DNA of 64,000 nt, from the NCBI RefSeq assembly GCF_001411555.2, contig NC_049901.1:42896302-42960301 (forward strand), in the 5' to 3' direction. The translations under genes and the position numbers were made by a program. The notes below the pieces were generated by a model. That model was not told where the DNA came from. It did not search any database and was given only the letters and a program-made list of their open reading frames with translations. Shown piece by piece: positions 11,653-22,974 of this stretch. Within the stretch, counting starts at the first letter, position 1. Each line of letters starts with the position of its first letter. This DNA is from Juglans regia. Lineage: Eukaryota > Streptophyta > Magnoliopsida > Fagales > Juglandaceae.

Positions 11653-13484
11653 GAAGAAGAAGAAGAAGAAGAATTCATGATATATTATTCGTTATGCATG
11701 GCTGAAACTAAAGGATGGAAACAACACATGATGATTCAAATATTCTTTATTTTGAATTATTGTTGTTGGTTGAGTTTAGGTATATTATTTAAACATATGG
11801 ACCCAAACAAAGAAGTGAATATCATAAAATTAATTAAAGGAAATAAAAAGAAATTAAAACGGAAGGTCAAATACGTTTTAATTAAGCTGATCATTGTATC
11901 ACATGATCGTCTACTTTTCACCATCTTTACAATCATATTTGGAGTACAAAAGGGTGCCAATATTAGACAATTTGCGATATATAGTTTCAGTGAGTGAAAA
12001 TCAAATTTGATAACTTAGGATGATCAAATCGTAAAATATATGGGAGTTTGTTGTGGGAAAAATGTATATAATTAACCCAAAACAGGAAAACACGAAAGGG
12101 CAAACATGACATGCAAGAAGTTATAATTAGGCCTGAATGATATATACATATATATGGAGATATATATATATACCTGCAACACATAACCTCCGTTAACTAC
12201 AAAGGCATGAGGAAGAGGCTCAACACCAATCCATTCACCATCTTTGAAGACTTGAAGTCCATTAATTTCTTCTTGAAGTAGTATGGTGATGAGGCTAGGG
12301 TCTCTGTGTTTGAGTATTCCTAGAGTCAAACTTGGGTCTGGGCATGGGGGATAGTGATTAACCAACAGTACAGGATTTTCAACAAGTCCCGGCCCGCTGA
12401 AATAACTGGTACTAAGTCCCAATCCTTGACAAAGCAGCTCCAAGATTTGATCCCCCAACTTTCTTAGTTCTTGCACATACTCCCCAACAACCTCCCTGGA
12501 TATTGTAATTGCCAAAAACATCTAGCATGATCAGTTGATTATATATAATTAATACTGCAAAACAAAGTCGTCGTTGCATGCAAAATCTGAAGCTTGAAAG
12601 ATCAAAGTTATATATACTTTTGCATATCTCCTGTGCAGGTAAAAGTAGCTACCACTTATATGCAAGATTAATGCTTCCTTTACCTGTATCTAGTTGGCTT
12701 TGCAGGCCAAAATTGCATGTATTCCTCGAAAGGATGACAAGGGTGTGTCAGTGCATCCCTCCAGACGTGAACCTCCTCAGTTGTGTACTTTTCACTGCTC
12801 CTGTAGAATCTGCAGCTTTTATTGGGGTCCTTGGAACGTTGACTTGTCTTGTCCTTCCAAGACATGCCATGGAATTCTTTGAAAACCCCCATTGCATCAT
12901 CCATTAATTTCTTGGAAACTCCATGATTGATGACCTGTTTTACATTTTTTGGATAGTAAATGTAAATTTTACTTGGTAACGATTATTAAACATGGATACA
13001 AAAGATCATGCATATATATATGTGTGTGTTTGTGGATGCGCGCGCGCGTTCATATATCATACAAATCATCCCCTTATCATCGGATCATTTGTAACCCTTG
13101 AAATAGAAAGCAAGAATTTGAAAACTGCGCGCTAGCTAGCTAAAAGCTGAGCTCCTTGTCAAACAACTTTTAGAAACTTTATGCCAGATTTTCAGAGAAT
13201 CTAACAGAAGATCGGATCAGTGAAAAACTTAAAAGGAAGATAGAGAAAAAGGGTTCAGCTTGAACCTGGAAAAATCCAAACTCCTCGGTAGCTTTCACAA
13301 TTTGCTGAATGATCTGGGTTTGATCATGGCCCTCAAAATCAACAACAGGAATTGTTTTGCACGGTTGAACGACGAGCTTCCCAGGTCTTTTTTCTGGTGG
13401 GTGCACATACGATTCAGGTACGAATTGAACATTAGGCCAGCTTGAAACAAGTTTCCGATCATCCCCGGCCTCCATGTCCATCAA
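11079..13484 (-). CDS. 2-oxoglutarate/Fe(II)-dependent dioxygenase (hyoscyamine 6-dioxygenase-like, DOXC class)
   Basis: Four exons on the minus strand: 13266-13484, 12684-12934, 12174-12495 and 11079-11333. Phases agree and give 348 residues, the usual family length. The N-terminal DIOX_N region includes IPVVDFEGHD, EEFGFFQ and VINHGVSKKLM. The jelly-roll catalytic core follows. The iron ligands are H220 and D222 in the motif LKHRDPSLITILLQ, and H276 in GAEHRAV. The 2-oxoglutarate-binding R-x-S is R286 and S288 (SISRTS). All key residues are intact, so an active enzyme is expected. Such enzymes hydroxylate, desaturate or epoxidise small metabolites in the cytosol. The spacing and words such as HYPPCPDPSLTLG and EPAKALIN are closest, from memory, to hyoscyamine 6-dioxygenase-like or flavanone 3-dioxygenase 3-like proteins. 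The real substrate cannot be read from sequence. Intron 3 carries a very long GA repeat. Confidence 0.93.
11590..11673. repeat. (GA)n followed by (GAA)n microsatellite in intron 3 of the dioxygenase gene
   Basis: About 39 uninterrupted GA units run from 11590 to near 11668, followed by GAAGAAGAA units to 11673. It is the longest purine repeat in the window and lies inside a transcribed intron, on the strand opposite the gene. Confidence 0.95.
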
Positions 13485-13623
13485 TCTTTTGAATTATTGC
13501 AGAAAAAGTCTATCTGATAGCGTGAACCAAAGTTCGATGGTTCATTGGGAAAACGTTTGCAAGTTTCCCTCTTATTATAAGCTCATCCACATGCAAGGAC
13601 AGTTGATGGAATAAGATTAATAT

Positions 13624-13676
13624 TAATCACATTTTTTTTTCTTTTTTTGTTGAATAAGAATATATAATAATCACAT
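13624..13676 (-). mobile_element. Possible tail-only retroposon footprint
   Basis: TAATCACAT at 13624-13632 is repeated at 13668-13676. The 35 bases between are a T-rich tract followed by GTTGAATAAG, resembling the plus-strand reading of a LINE poly(A) end (T-tract, GATAAGTAA). The duplication is only 9 bp, in AT-rich DNA, so this is the weakest member of the set. Confidence 0.35.
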
Positions 13677-14946
13677 GATAGTATATATGATACCATGGAC
13701 CAAGTCCTTTTCCTGCACAAGGCTTTCATTTTTTTAGGTAAGTAGAGTTCTACTTCTCGAGACCCAAGACAGGCATTAATTAAAACCTCTTTCTAATTAT
13801 TTCAGAAACGTGAAGGGATTGACTCATGTATGTTTGCGTCAAGAAGATATTATAATATTGTATTCAATATTAAAAAAAAATACTGGCCAGCAATCACCGG
13901 CCAATAAAATACACGGTCATGAAGTCGTGAAAAAATGGCATATGCGTACGGCCAGTATATATACCTAGTATTTCAAAACCCTTCTGACTACATATATATA
14001 TATATATATGTATGATATTGATCATTTTGAAATCTTGGATGGAGATCAGGAAGGAGTATTGACAAAAATAATTGCTCCCCTTTATCATGTATATACTTGC
14101 ATGATGAGCTAGAACCTGAAAATTAATCATGTCTGTGTTGAGCTTAAGTTTATGATGCGGTGCATAATGAGAAGTTGAGTCGTCTACGAAAAGTAGATCA
14201 ACTAAAAAGTATAGCAAGTTCTTTCGAGTGGAGGTCACAGTGCGTGTGTTGTGTGCAAGTCTCGCTCGATTGAAGGTCTCGATCTCGATCGGGATATCTA
14301 TCTAGTCTTATTCCAAGTATAACTTTCTTATAAAGAAGAGCTAGCTAGCCTCGCTCTTGACTGAAATTCAACTGATGGGCACTGCATCATGATGCGAAGT
14401 TTGGGAAAAGCTCTCAGCTTAAAGATCAGCATATATATATATATATATATTTACAAATTAACCTTGTGAGATTTTTTATATTTTTACTCCATGTGATCTC
14501 CCTATGAATCCTGCATTGACAAGTTGGAAATATAAATAAAATGTTTAAAACCATGATTATACAGCTGGTTAGCTAGCTAGAGATTAATTTGGAGGCAGAT
14601 TTTAATCGTGTGGTGTGTGTATATATATATATATGTATGTATGTATATATATATATACATGTTGAACATTATATATACAATGTTCGATCGATCGTTTAGA
14701 TTTGTGATGCTCGATCAATTCAATTTCCACTAGGAATATCGCCATGAAATTGAAAGAAAGGCTAATTTATATCGATTAATATTGCTCGTTCATGAGGTAA
14801 TTTTTTAAGGGGTGCCCCTAATCAGTGCGGTACTTGTATATCACCATCAAGGGTACGTAATTATTGTCTCTAAATATATAGTTGTACAGACCAGAAGTCT
14901 GCATAGTTATAAGCTTTCCATCTGTAGCACTTGCTAAGATAGAGTA

Positions 14947-15010
<64 letters not shown>

Positions 15011-15773
15011 GAGTACGTGCTAGAAGATTTAATTATAAATATTGATCATCTGATCCCTAGCTAGCTATTATTCAATAAAATAGTGGGAAATTTTTTGTAG
15101 CAATAAATTAGCCACATTGAGATAGAGATTAAAAGCTAGCTAGCTGCTAGGATGTCGACTCGAAAGCAAGCAATAACTTCTGCCTATGGTTCAGTGAAAT
15201 ATATAACATCAAAGACATGCAAGTTGCTGCTCGAAACAGAAACATATAATAAAATTATTAACGGCCATTTCCTATTTTAACGTTAATTAATTTGATCAGT
15301 GCGGACAGATTCTTGCAAAAGAATAACAACTTGCATGTTCATACTATATATAATCTCTTCCTAGCGAGTCATTAGGGCATGTGGATTTCTTATTATAAGA
15401 GGCGCAAGCTTTCAATAATTAATTAATATTGTTATTTTTTCCCTTAAGGTCAACTGGTGCATGTACTTTGTCATCTAAATATTGTAAGTGACGGGTTGTT
15501 TTCAATGTAGCTTCGGAATATCGGAAACCTAGTTTACTTTTTAGCTAGATTAGCAGCAAAGTCCGTGGAAAAATCTCATGTTGCGAACCAGTTCATGATT
15601 GTTCCTTACTCAAATCATGATGAATGTTCTTGATGATCTATACATGCTGAAATTAATGACCAGCTAACATTCAACAACATGAATATCAATTCATGTTGCG
15701 AACCAGTTCACGATTGTTCCTTACCAAACCATAATTAACATTCAACACTACTTGCTGAAAATCAGAGTGATCG

Positions 15774-15814
<41 letters not shown>

Positions 15815-16207
15815 CGTGAAGGAAGTACGTTATATTCATGTTTTAATGAGAAAAATGACTACAACATACACTAAGATTACAAGCTGCATGCTAGCTAGAT
15901 AGGGAGTTTGAAAACAAAGACGTTTGAGTGGAAAATACAGGGTATCATGAGAGTCAGAATTCATAAAAACGATTTCACTTACATTGTTGGATGCGGTCCA
16001 TTTTGCAAGGTTGTGCAAGATAAAATCAATATTTCTGATATTAATTAAATGGGATATGTAGAGAGTATAGAGTCAAGGTTTGAACTCAAGATCTCTGATA
16101 TGATATTATATAAAATCATCACTAATTATCCTAAAAAATTAAGCTGATAAGAAGAGATAAAATTAATTATTTGTAATATATAAATTCTTAATTAATTTAT
16201 TAATTAG

Positions 16208-16400
16208 ATGAAAAATTCTACTCTCATTATCCGGCCCACACAACACACTAGTACACATGGTTTTTTTATTTTTTATTTTTTTTCCTTACCAAATGTGTAC
16301 TGTATGGATAATGAGTAGAAAAATTCAATTAGTTTAGAAATAATAAAACCAAAAAAAAGTGAGGTGTGTAGTCATGTGTGGGATGATTTGTAGCAAAACT
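16208..16400. mobile_element. MITE family B, copy 1
   Basis: The left part has GAAAAATTCTACTCTCATTATCC. After a T-rich core the right part has GGATAATGAGTAGAAAAATTC, an imperfect inverted repeat of about 20 bp. It is followed by AGTGAGGTGTGTAGTCATG, which pairs loosely with the CCACACAACACACTAG of the left arm. A diverged relative lies at 43737-43925. Confidence 0.6.
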
Positions 16401-16657
16401 CAGTTTTTTTAATAATTATTGTACTAGTGTCTTGCATTTGGGGCCGTTGCTATATATATATAAATATATCTTGCAAATCTTTTGGTGATAATTAATATTG
16501 TTATAACCTAATAATATTTTTTGGCCGATAATAGAACTAATATTACAATAGTTTCAAATGGGGATTGATTTTTAAACAGATCATCGAGAAGCTGTACGTC
16601 TGGCTAGATTTGTTAATGCTAACTGCCACCCTTGGTTATAAGGCATATAATTACGAG

Positions 16658-16862
16658 CATTGCTACACAACTTCCACCACACTCCACACTCCATACTTTT
16701 TTAAATTTTTTAAATTTTTAATAATTTTTTTTGAGTTTATTTTTTTAAAATTTTTTTAAATTTTTTATTCATTATTCATATAATAAATATTTAATAAAAG
16801 AAAAAAATAATAATAATTAAAAATAATGTGGAGTGTGGAGTGTTAGGAGGTTGGGAAGATTT
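16658..16862. mobile_element. MITE with about 30-bp inverted-repeat arms
   Basis: The left arm includes CACCACACTCCACACTCCAT and the right arm ATGTGGAGTGTGGAGTGTTA, which are near-perfect complements around an AAATTT-rich core. The outer bases (CTACACAACTTCC and GGAAGATTTTTTGTATAA) extend the pairing loosely. No coding capacity. Confidence 0.7.
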
Positions 16863-16955
16863 TTTGTATAATTATATATATTTATATATATATATTTTTT
16901 CTTTCCCCAGCTTATATTTGGGTTAGGCAACAACATAAACAAGTCAACATAAACA

Positions 16956-16993
<38 letters not shown>

Positions 16994-17692
16994 TAAAAGC
17001 TATAGATCATATTAATATTTATGATCGAGCTGAGTCATCATAACACGTAAAGGCATCATGCATGATGGATGCACATGTCAAGTCCACATCATCATGATTG
17101 GTTAATTAATGCTTGTTGAACTTACATGTTGATATGTTATGGAGTACGTAGTATTTAAACAAATTGATCATCTCCCTGTTTGGAAACGGCCGGCAGCCAC
17201 TACTCATGATCATGGTCATGAATTTCAAATAGCTGGTTCCATGCATGCATGCATGCAGTACCATATATATATACACTTTCCGAATAAAATAGGAAGCAGG
17301 TGATTACATACATACAAACATGTATTTAAGCATGTATTTATGCCTGTAATTATGATAATCATGAAGATTATTAATGACTGACAAACAGTCCGTCATTTCT
17401 GTATAGATATTTAAACGAAAAAAAAAAAAAGACAAAAGGAATGTGGTAATTATAAAACGTTAATGTCAAATCGGTCGCATATATATATAGTACTACTGCA
17501 AATTAGAAATATATATTGATGAATTGGTACTAAAAAGTAGAGCAGGCCAAGGCTTTTGATTCCTATATTTGGTATTCCTCTTTGCCACATTAGGATCAGT
17601 ACCTAGCTATGATGATCTCAATAGATCATGCATTTGATAAATCATTTAATTTATATATATATATAGTATATTCAAACTTTTCATAAAGATTA

Positions 17693-17736
<44 letters not shown>

Positions 17737-18209
17737 CATGATGCATGCTTTTTATATTATAAGCTCCACTTTATATATATTAACATTGATCGGATCCAAC
17801 TATATATCTACCGGCCATGACTAGATAGCTACTTATAATGATCATGGTCATGATGAATTTAAAAAATATATATATAAATATTTGCGGCAAGTACTGTACG
17901 TGCATAAAAAAAACTATTATTATAAGTGGATATGGAAAAATGATTTATTTTTCGAGCTAAGATCGATATTAATAATGACTTGCTTTCTTTGAGCTGGTTA
18001 GTTAAATACAAGGACCGGAGAACATGCAGCCTGCAAAATACATTAATTAATTTTCTTGCCAAATGATGACAGCTAGCTGCTGCAGCTTGTTGGTTTATGT
18101 TTGGTTTTTTTACGGGCATGCACGTACGTATTTGATGCATATATATATATGAATGGCGCGCTGGCATATAGCAAGTGCAGAAAGTCTTTTTTTATAGACT
18201 TAATTTCCC

Positions 18210-18247
<38 letters not shown>

Positions 18248-18699
18248 CAATATTGGAGCCATGCATTTTTTAATTAGCTTATGATCTATTCCTCATTGAA
18301 GTTCTTGGGGCCGGCCGAGAGGGCCCCCTAGCTAGCTGCCACTATCCTTTTATAGTTTCGTCCCTGCAATTAAATAGACATATATACATGATCAGACATT
18401 CAAAGAGTACGGGAAAATTAGGATAGATTAATAATCCTTCTCCATTTTTCAGGAGATCAAAGATTAAACTGCATTGATCATTTCCTGATGATCAGGCTAA
18501 TTCAATGCAGGAGAAAATAGCACTTAATTAAAACATTAATTAAGCTTATAAGGATTTGGATTATTCATGTTAGTAATTAAGTTCATGAACCGCGTGAAGC
18601 AATTAATTAACCAGTACGTACATTTTTATGATAGAATTTACTTAATGATCAGGAGGCAAATTAAACCTAGCTAGATTCCGATGATCTCCAACTGAGATC

Positions 18700-18734
<35 letters not shown>

Positions 18735-19419
18735 TTGCTAATTTTGGCAATTTAATTAAACCATATATATATATATATAATATGATAGAATTAATTTTAA
18801 AATATAATTAATAGAAATTAAAATGAAAAAAAAAAGAAAAAGAAAAAAGAAGAAGGATATATATAGCTAGGGTGAGAAGTTTTAAGGACTAGTAATTTTT
18901 ATTATTCTAAGTTAATATTAACTAATTAATTAGACATGAGTATATATGTGTCGGCCTTATATTTATTTATATAGAGAAATTGCATGAAAATGAGATTATA
19001 AACTAATTTTTCATGAAATTAGTTCTCTTATAATAAAATATGAAATTCTTCGATGTAATATTAATATACAGCTAGCTCCTCTGAACTCACCGATCGATAT
19101 ATATATATAGATATATAGCCCGATTTCATCGGAAATAAAACTCGTCTAAAAAATACTGTCCGTACGTAGAAATAAATATTTGTTGCTTAGAAATAAATAA
19201 ATATTTGTTGGATCATCATATGATTCATATCATTTCTTATTGTTTCCACTAGAACGTACATATATCGATCATGACTGATCACCTCAAATTTTATCCCCAA
19301 TATCTGATCTCTTATTTTGTCTTTTTTTCCTTACATGCTAATCATAATGGACATTTGACATGCAATGTGATGGTGATCTTCACGTAGTGCATTAATGTAG
19401 GCTTTTAGTGCTGGCAGTA

Positions 19420-19473
<54 letters not shown>

Positions 19474-19579
19474 TTATAGCTACACAGCCAAATATTATTT
19501 TAGGTTTTTGCTCGACTATAATTCATGTGGTTCTGTGTTTGTGTGATATCATTATCAGATGGATAGAGTTTTCTAGTCT

Positions 19580-19626
<47 letters not shown>

Positions 19627-19924
19627 TTACAAAACATAAGCAATGTCCCTGTTTAAAGTTGGCAATATACAGAAACGTGCAATTATATATTTAGAAAAAA
19701 AAACATATTTTCTTACAATATATTAATGTAAATAAAATTAATGTGTTAGCATTTTGTTTTACAAAACTTGGTCTAATTTAATTGTAAATTAATATGTTCG
19801 ACCGGTAAAGTTAATTTAGATCGAAATTGGATAAAAAAAAATTTTAAAAGAAATTAAACTATCCTTGTCGATTCATTTAGTTGAAAGTTGAAATATTTGA
19901 ATTAATTATAAGATTAATTATATA

Positions 19925-20065
19925 TACTACAAGAAAACTGTTTATTTGTGATTAGTTAATTTCAGCAAAATGACTATTTATAATCAAAATAAATTTGTTC
20001 GATCACAAATAATCTTTTTGCCGCAAACGAATGTATAGTTACAAAAGTCCATTTTTCTTGTAGTA
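19925..20065. mobile_element. CACTA-like MITE
   Basis: A 141-bp element with perfect 13-bp terminal inverted repeats: TACTACAAGAAAA at 19925-19937 and its complement TTTTCTTGTAGTA at 20053-20065. The CTACAAGAAAA terminus is the hallmark of plant CACTA (En/Spm) elements. No coding capacity. Confidence 0.8.
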
Positions 20066-20864
20066 ATTGGATCATCTGCCTCTTGTACATAGCTATATGT
20101 GGAGCTAAAAAGATATTCTTATGAGCACTTTACTCAAGTAGTATAAGAATTTCTAAGAAGATATTCTTATACCTCTAACTTTACTCAAGCAGCTTGTCAG
20201 CACTTGGACAATTCCCAATTCTTATTTTTCATCTAACTATGATATATTCTTCGCCGTTTGGGTGGGAAATAAAAGTTAAGACAAGTTATAGACTTATGGT
20301 TGAATGTTGCTATTTTCAATTATTTATTCACTTGTGAAAATGTATTTGTTTCTACCTTTGCTGATTAAGTTTTATACATGTGTAGATTATTTTTTACAAA
20401 AAAAAAAATATATATATATATATATAGTTATTGTAGCAATATTTGCTTAAGGAGTCTACTGCCAAGTTAAAATTTACCTACCTGTTTAAGCTTTTTGGAT
20501 TACCATATATGACCTAGTGCTATTTTAACTGGTCTAGTGATATCTGTAGTTCAGACCTTTTTCTAGCATTTTTTTCTTTTTTTCTGGCAATTGTGAAAGT
20601 ATGCAGATCATGGCTAACAACAGTATTTTTTATTGGTGTTTTTTTAACTTAAGCCTTTTAACTCGTGAAGAGAGATTGGTTAAATTGCTACAATTGGAAG
20701 TGTACCATGAACCGCACACATGTTTAGAATTACATGGGACTTCCTTTGTCAGCACTGTTCCTTTCTGACATGAATATACAAAACAACTTTTGTTTCATGA
20801 AAGTTGTTTTGTATATTCTATTTCTTTACAATTTGACCTGATTGTTATTTTGGTTCATCTTAGA

Positions 20865-21023
20865 ATGTCGTCATCATCATTAACAACATTTTCTTCATCC
20901 TTTGCTAAATGCACTTTGGGTCAACCATTCTGGATCTGTGAGGTCAAAGCAATACTGAAATTCTCAAATATTACAAGAAATCCAGGACGACCCTTCTTAA
21001 GGTGTCCAAACTACAACACAAAG
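20865..21023 (+). CDS. GRF-type zinc-finger exon (fragment)
   Basis: 53 codons starting at the ATG of MSSSSLTTFSS and running to a GT splice donor at 21024. The segment FWICEVKAIL...NPGRPFLRCPNYNTK fits the plant zf-GRF domain, whose usual form has two Cys, then NPGR-x-F-x-x-C-P. The first metal-binding pair looks imperfect (C-x-x-G before FWICE instead of C-x-C-G). No second exon could be found downstream, so this may be a relic. Plant GRF-domain proteins often lie in or near Mutator-like elements, and a MULE transposase relic lies immediately beyond on the opposite strand. Confidence 0.5.
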
Positions 21024-21248
21024 GTGACTACATCATTTGTACATAAAACATTTTTATATATATAATGATTAATATGTTATACATCTAACATTTTTATATT
21101 TAATCCTGTTACATTTGAATACGGTCAAAATGTGCCAACACAATATCCCCCTCATCTCAAATAAATCACAAGAACACATTGCAGATGTATCTTCCTCACT
21201 AAAGTCCACATATTGTGTAACCAGTTTAGTGAATTCTTCCAAACGAAC

Positions 21249-22974
21249 TTAATTATCTACCAGATAGGTCTTTACTGCACCATCACTCTTAAGTAACTCT
21301 GGATCCATATCGATAATGCCGGTAACTTGCTGCCGAATTTCCTTGAATTTATCATTTCGTGTACAAATCTTGAAACCTCTTCTCAATCGGAGATCTAGAT
21401 ATGTAGAAAATTGTGATATTAAATGTGTGGAAGTCTGCGACATTTTCATTCTCAATTTTTTTTTTCAACGCATTCTCAAACTGGTCGACAAGTTCTTTCA
21501 AGTTCGTCTTAGTATGAACATAACAGTAAAAAAAAGCATTCATACTCTCGCTCCATTGTGTTGTACTAATTCCAGCCCAAAAATACTCTTTCAAGAATGC
21601 CGGTACCCAATGCTCACACTTAGCGTATAAGCTTTGCAACCACGCATTCTCATGCAAGTTGTAAGTGGTAATTAATTGATCCCAACATTTCTCAAACGCT
21701 TTAACGCTTTGGGTGTTATACACACATTTCATCAGGTGACTTTTCATCCCACTTTTGTAGGAACCATAGGAGCCAAGCTTCTCAGGGACTTTCTTCAATA
21801 TGTGTTACATGCAAAATCTATGTCTGCTTTTGGGAAAAACAATAGCGATTGCATTTTTCATCGCTCTATCCTGATCAGTGATAATAATTTTTAAAACTAT
21901 ACCATCCATGCACTGCAACCAGGTTTGGAATAACTACACAAATGTCTTTGTATCCTCATTAGAAATCAAGTTTGCTCCCAATAGAATTAACTGCTCATGG
22001 TGGTTTACACCAACAAATGGTGCAAATGGCATCTCATATCTATACGTCAGGTATGTGGTGTTGAATGTGACCATATCACCGAAATATTGGTAGGCTGCTT
22101 TACTATAGGGGTCTGCCTAGAAGACATTTTTTAACTTTCCGTTATCATCTAAATCCATCAATGCAAAGAACCCAAGATTTTTGTATTGCATCTGTAAAAA
22201 AATACTCTCAAAGTGCTCCAGCACCACCTGCGCCAATTTGTAGATGTCTTGCCTTGTCGATGTAATTACGATAATCATTTTCTAAAAATTGGAGGTTCTC
22301 AAATCCATCTGCGCCAACAACAAGAGATCCAAAGCTCTTATTCATCCGGATGCAAGCCAAATCATTTGTATCTAAGATCCTTTTTACGGCATCACTCACT
22401 TCTCTATTATATCGAAAGAAACGAGATTTCTTTAGATTGAGATTGTGGTTATGGATGTTTTGAACTGTAGTCAACTGAAAATTTCTCTCGGATTTTAACC
22501 CATTAATCTTTGCCTTACATTCCGTCTTTCCTTTTGGACGTGGGTTGGTGACATTCAAAGTCCTATTTTAGGCCTTCTCGCTACGAGCAAGCAGGGGTGA
22601 CATATCTAACAGTTTCATATCTCTCATCTCGGTCCTTTTTGTCATCACCCCAAACCCACATTTCTTATCATATTTCTTATAATAACTCATTAAATCTTCA
22701 AGGGAATTAAACTACATCCCCGACTTTGGCTCCTCAATCATATCATCACCATCCATCTGCACATTCTAAGATGTCCCAACATTGTCATCCTCGGTTTCTC
22801 CTGGATTTGGTTTTTCGTCATTACTTTCTTCAACTCTAGAGGATGTATATGGCGCATCAGTTTCCCCACCATCAGGTCTATTATCATCTGAACTAACTGG
22901 TCTGCTTGTAGTGAAGCTTGTATTGATGAGAGGAGTCGAAGGTTCCGTGTCATGTTGAAATGGGTAACCAACAT
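21249..22974 (-). pseudogene. FAR1-related / MULE transposase pseudogene
   Basis: Reading the minus strand from 22974 gives, across several frames, a FAR1 DNA-binding region (SLEDLMSYYKKYDKKCGFGV, RPKGKTECKAKINGL, VQNIHNHNL). A transposase-like core follows (KNLGFFALMDLDDNGKLK, FWADP-like, VTFNTTYLTYRYEMPFAPFV, NHHEQLILLGANL, then CMDGIVLKIIITDQDRAMKNAI). The C-terminal part is KCEHWVPAFLKEYFWAG, STTQWSESMNAFF and FKEIRQQVTGI. In-frame stops interrupt it (after GGAGAL near 22208, around 22118 and 21808), and there is a frameshift near 21355. FRS proteins descend from Mutator-like transposases. In the core, the IITDQDRAM segment carries a DDE-type Asp. This copy cannot make a protein. Confidence 0.85.

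Larger units (their letters stand above)
13485..20400. other. Gene-free, (TA)n-rich spacer with MITEs
   Basis: No credible gene was found in about 6.9 kb. It contains a remarkable density of (TA)n and (CT)/(CA) tracts: 13990-14010, 14431-14450, 14620-14660, 14946-15010, 15778-15811, 16958-16992, 17690-17735 (TA then GA), 18212-18243, 18704-18732, 19421-19470 and 19581-19623. A 36-bp unit around TTGCGAACCAGTTCATGATT occurs twice (about 15578-15612 and 15692-15726). Three MITEs are listed separately. Confidence 0.75.
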
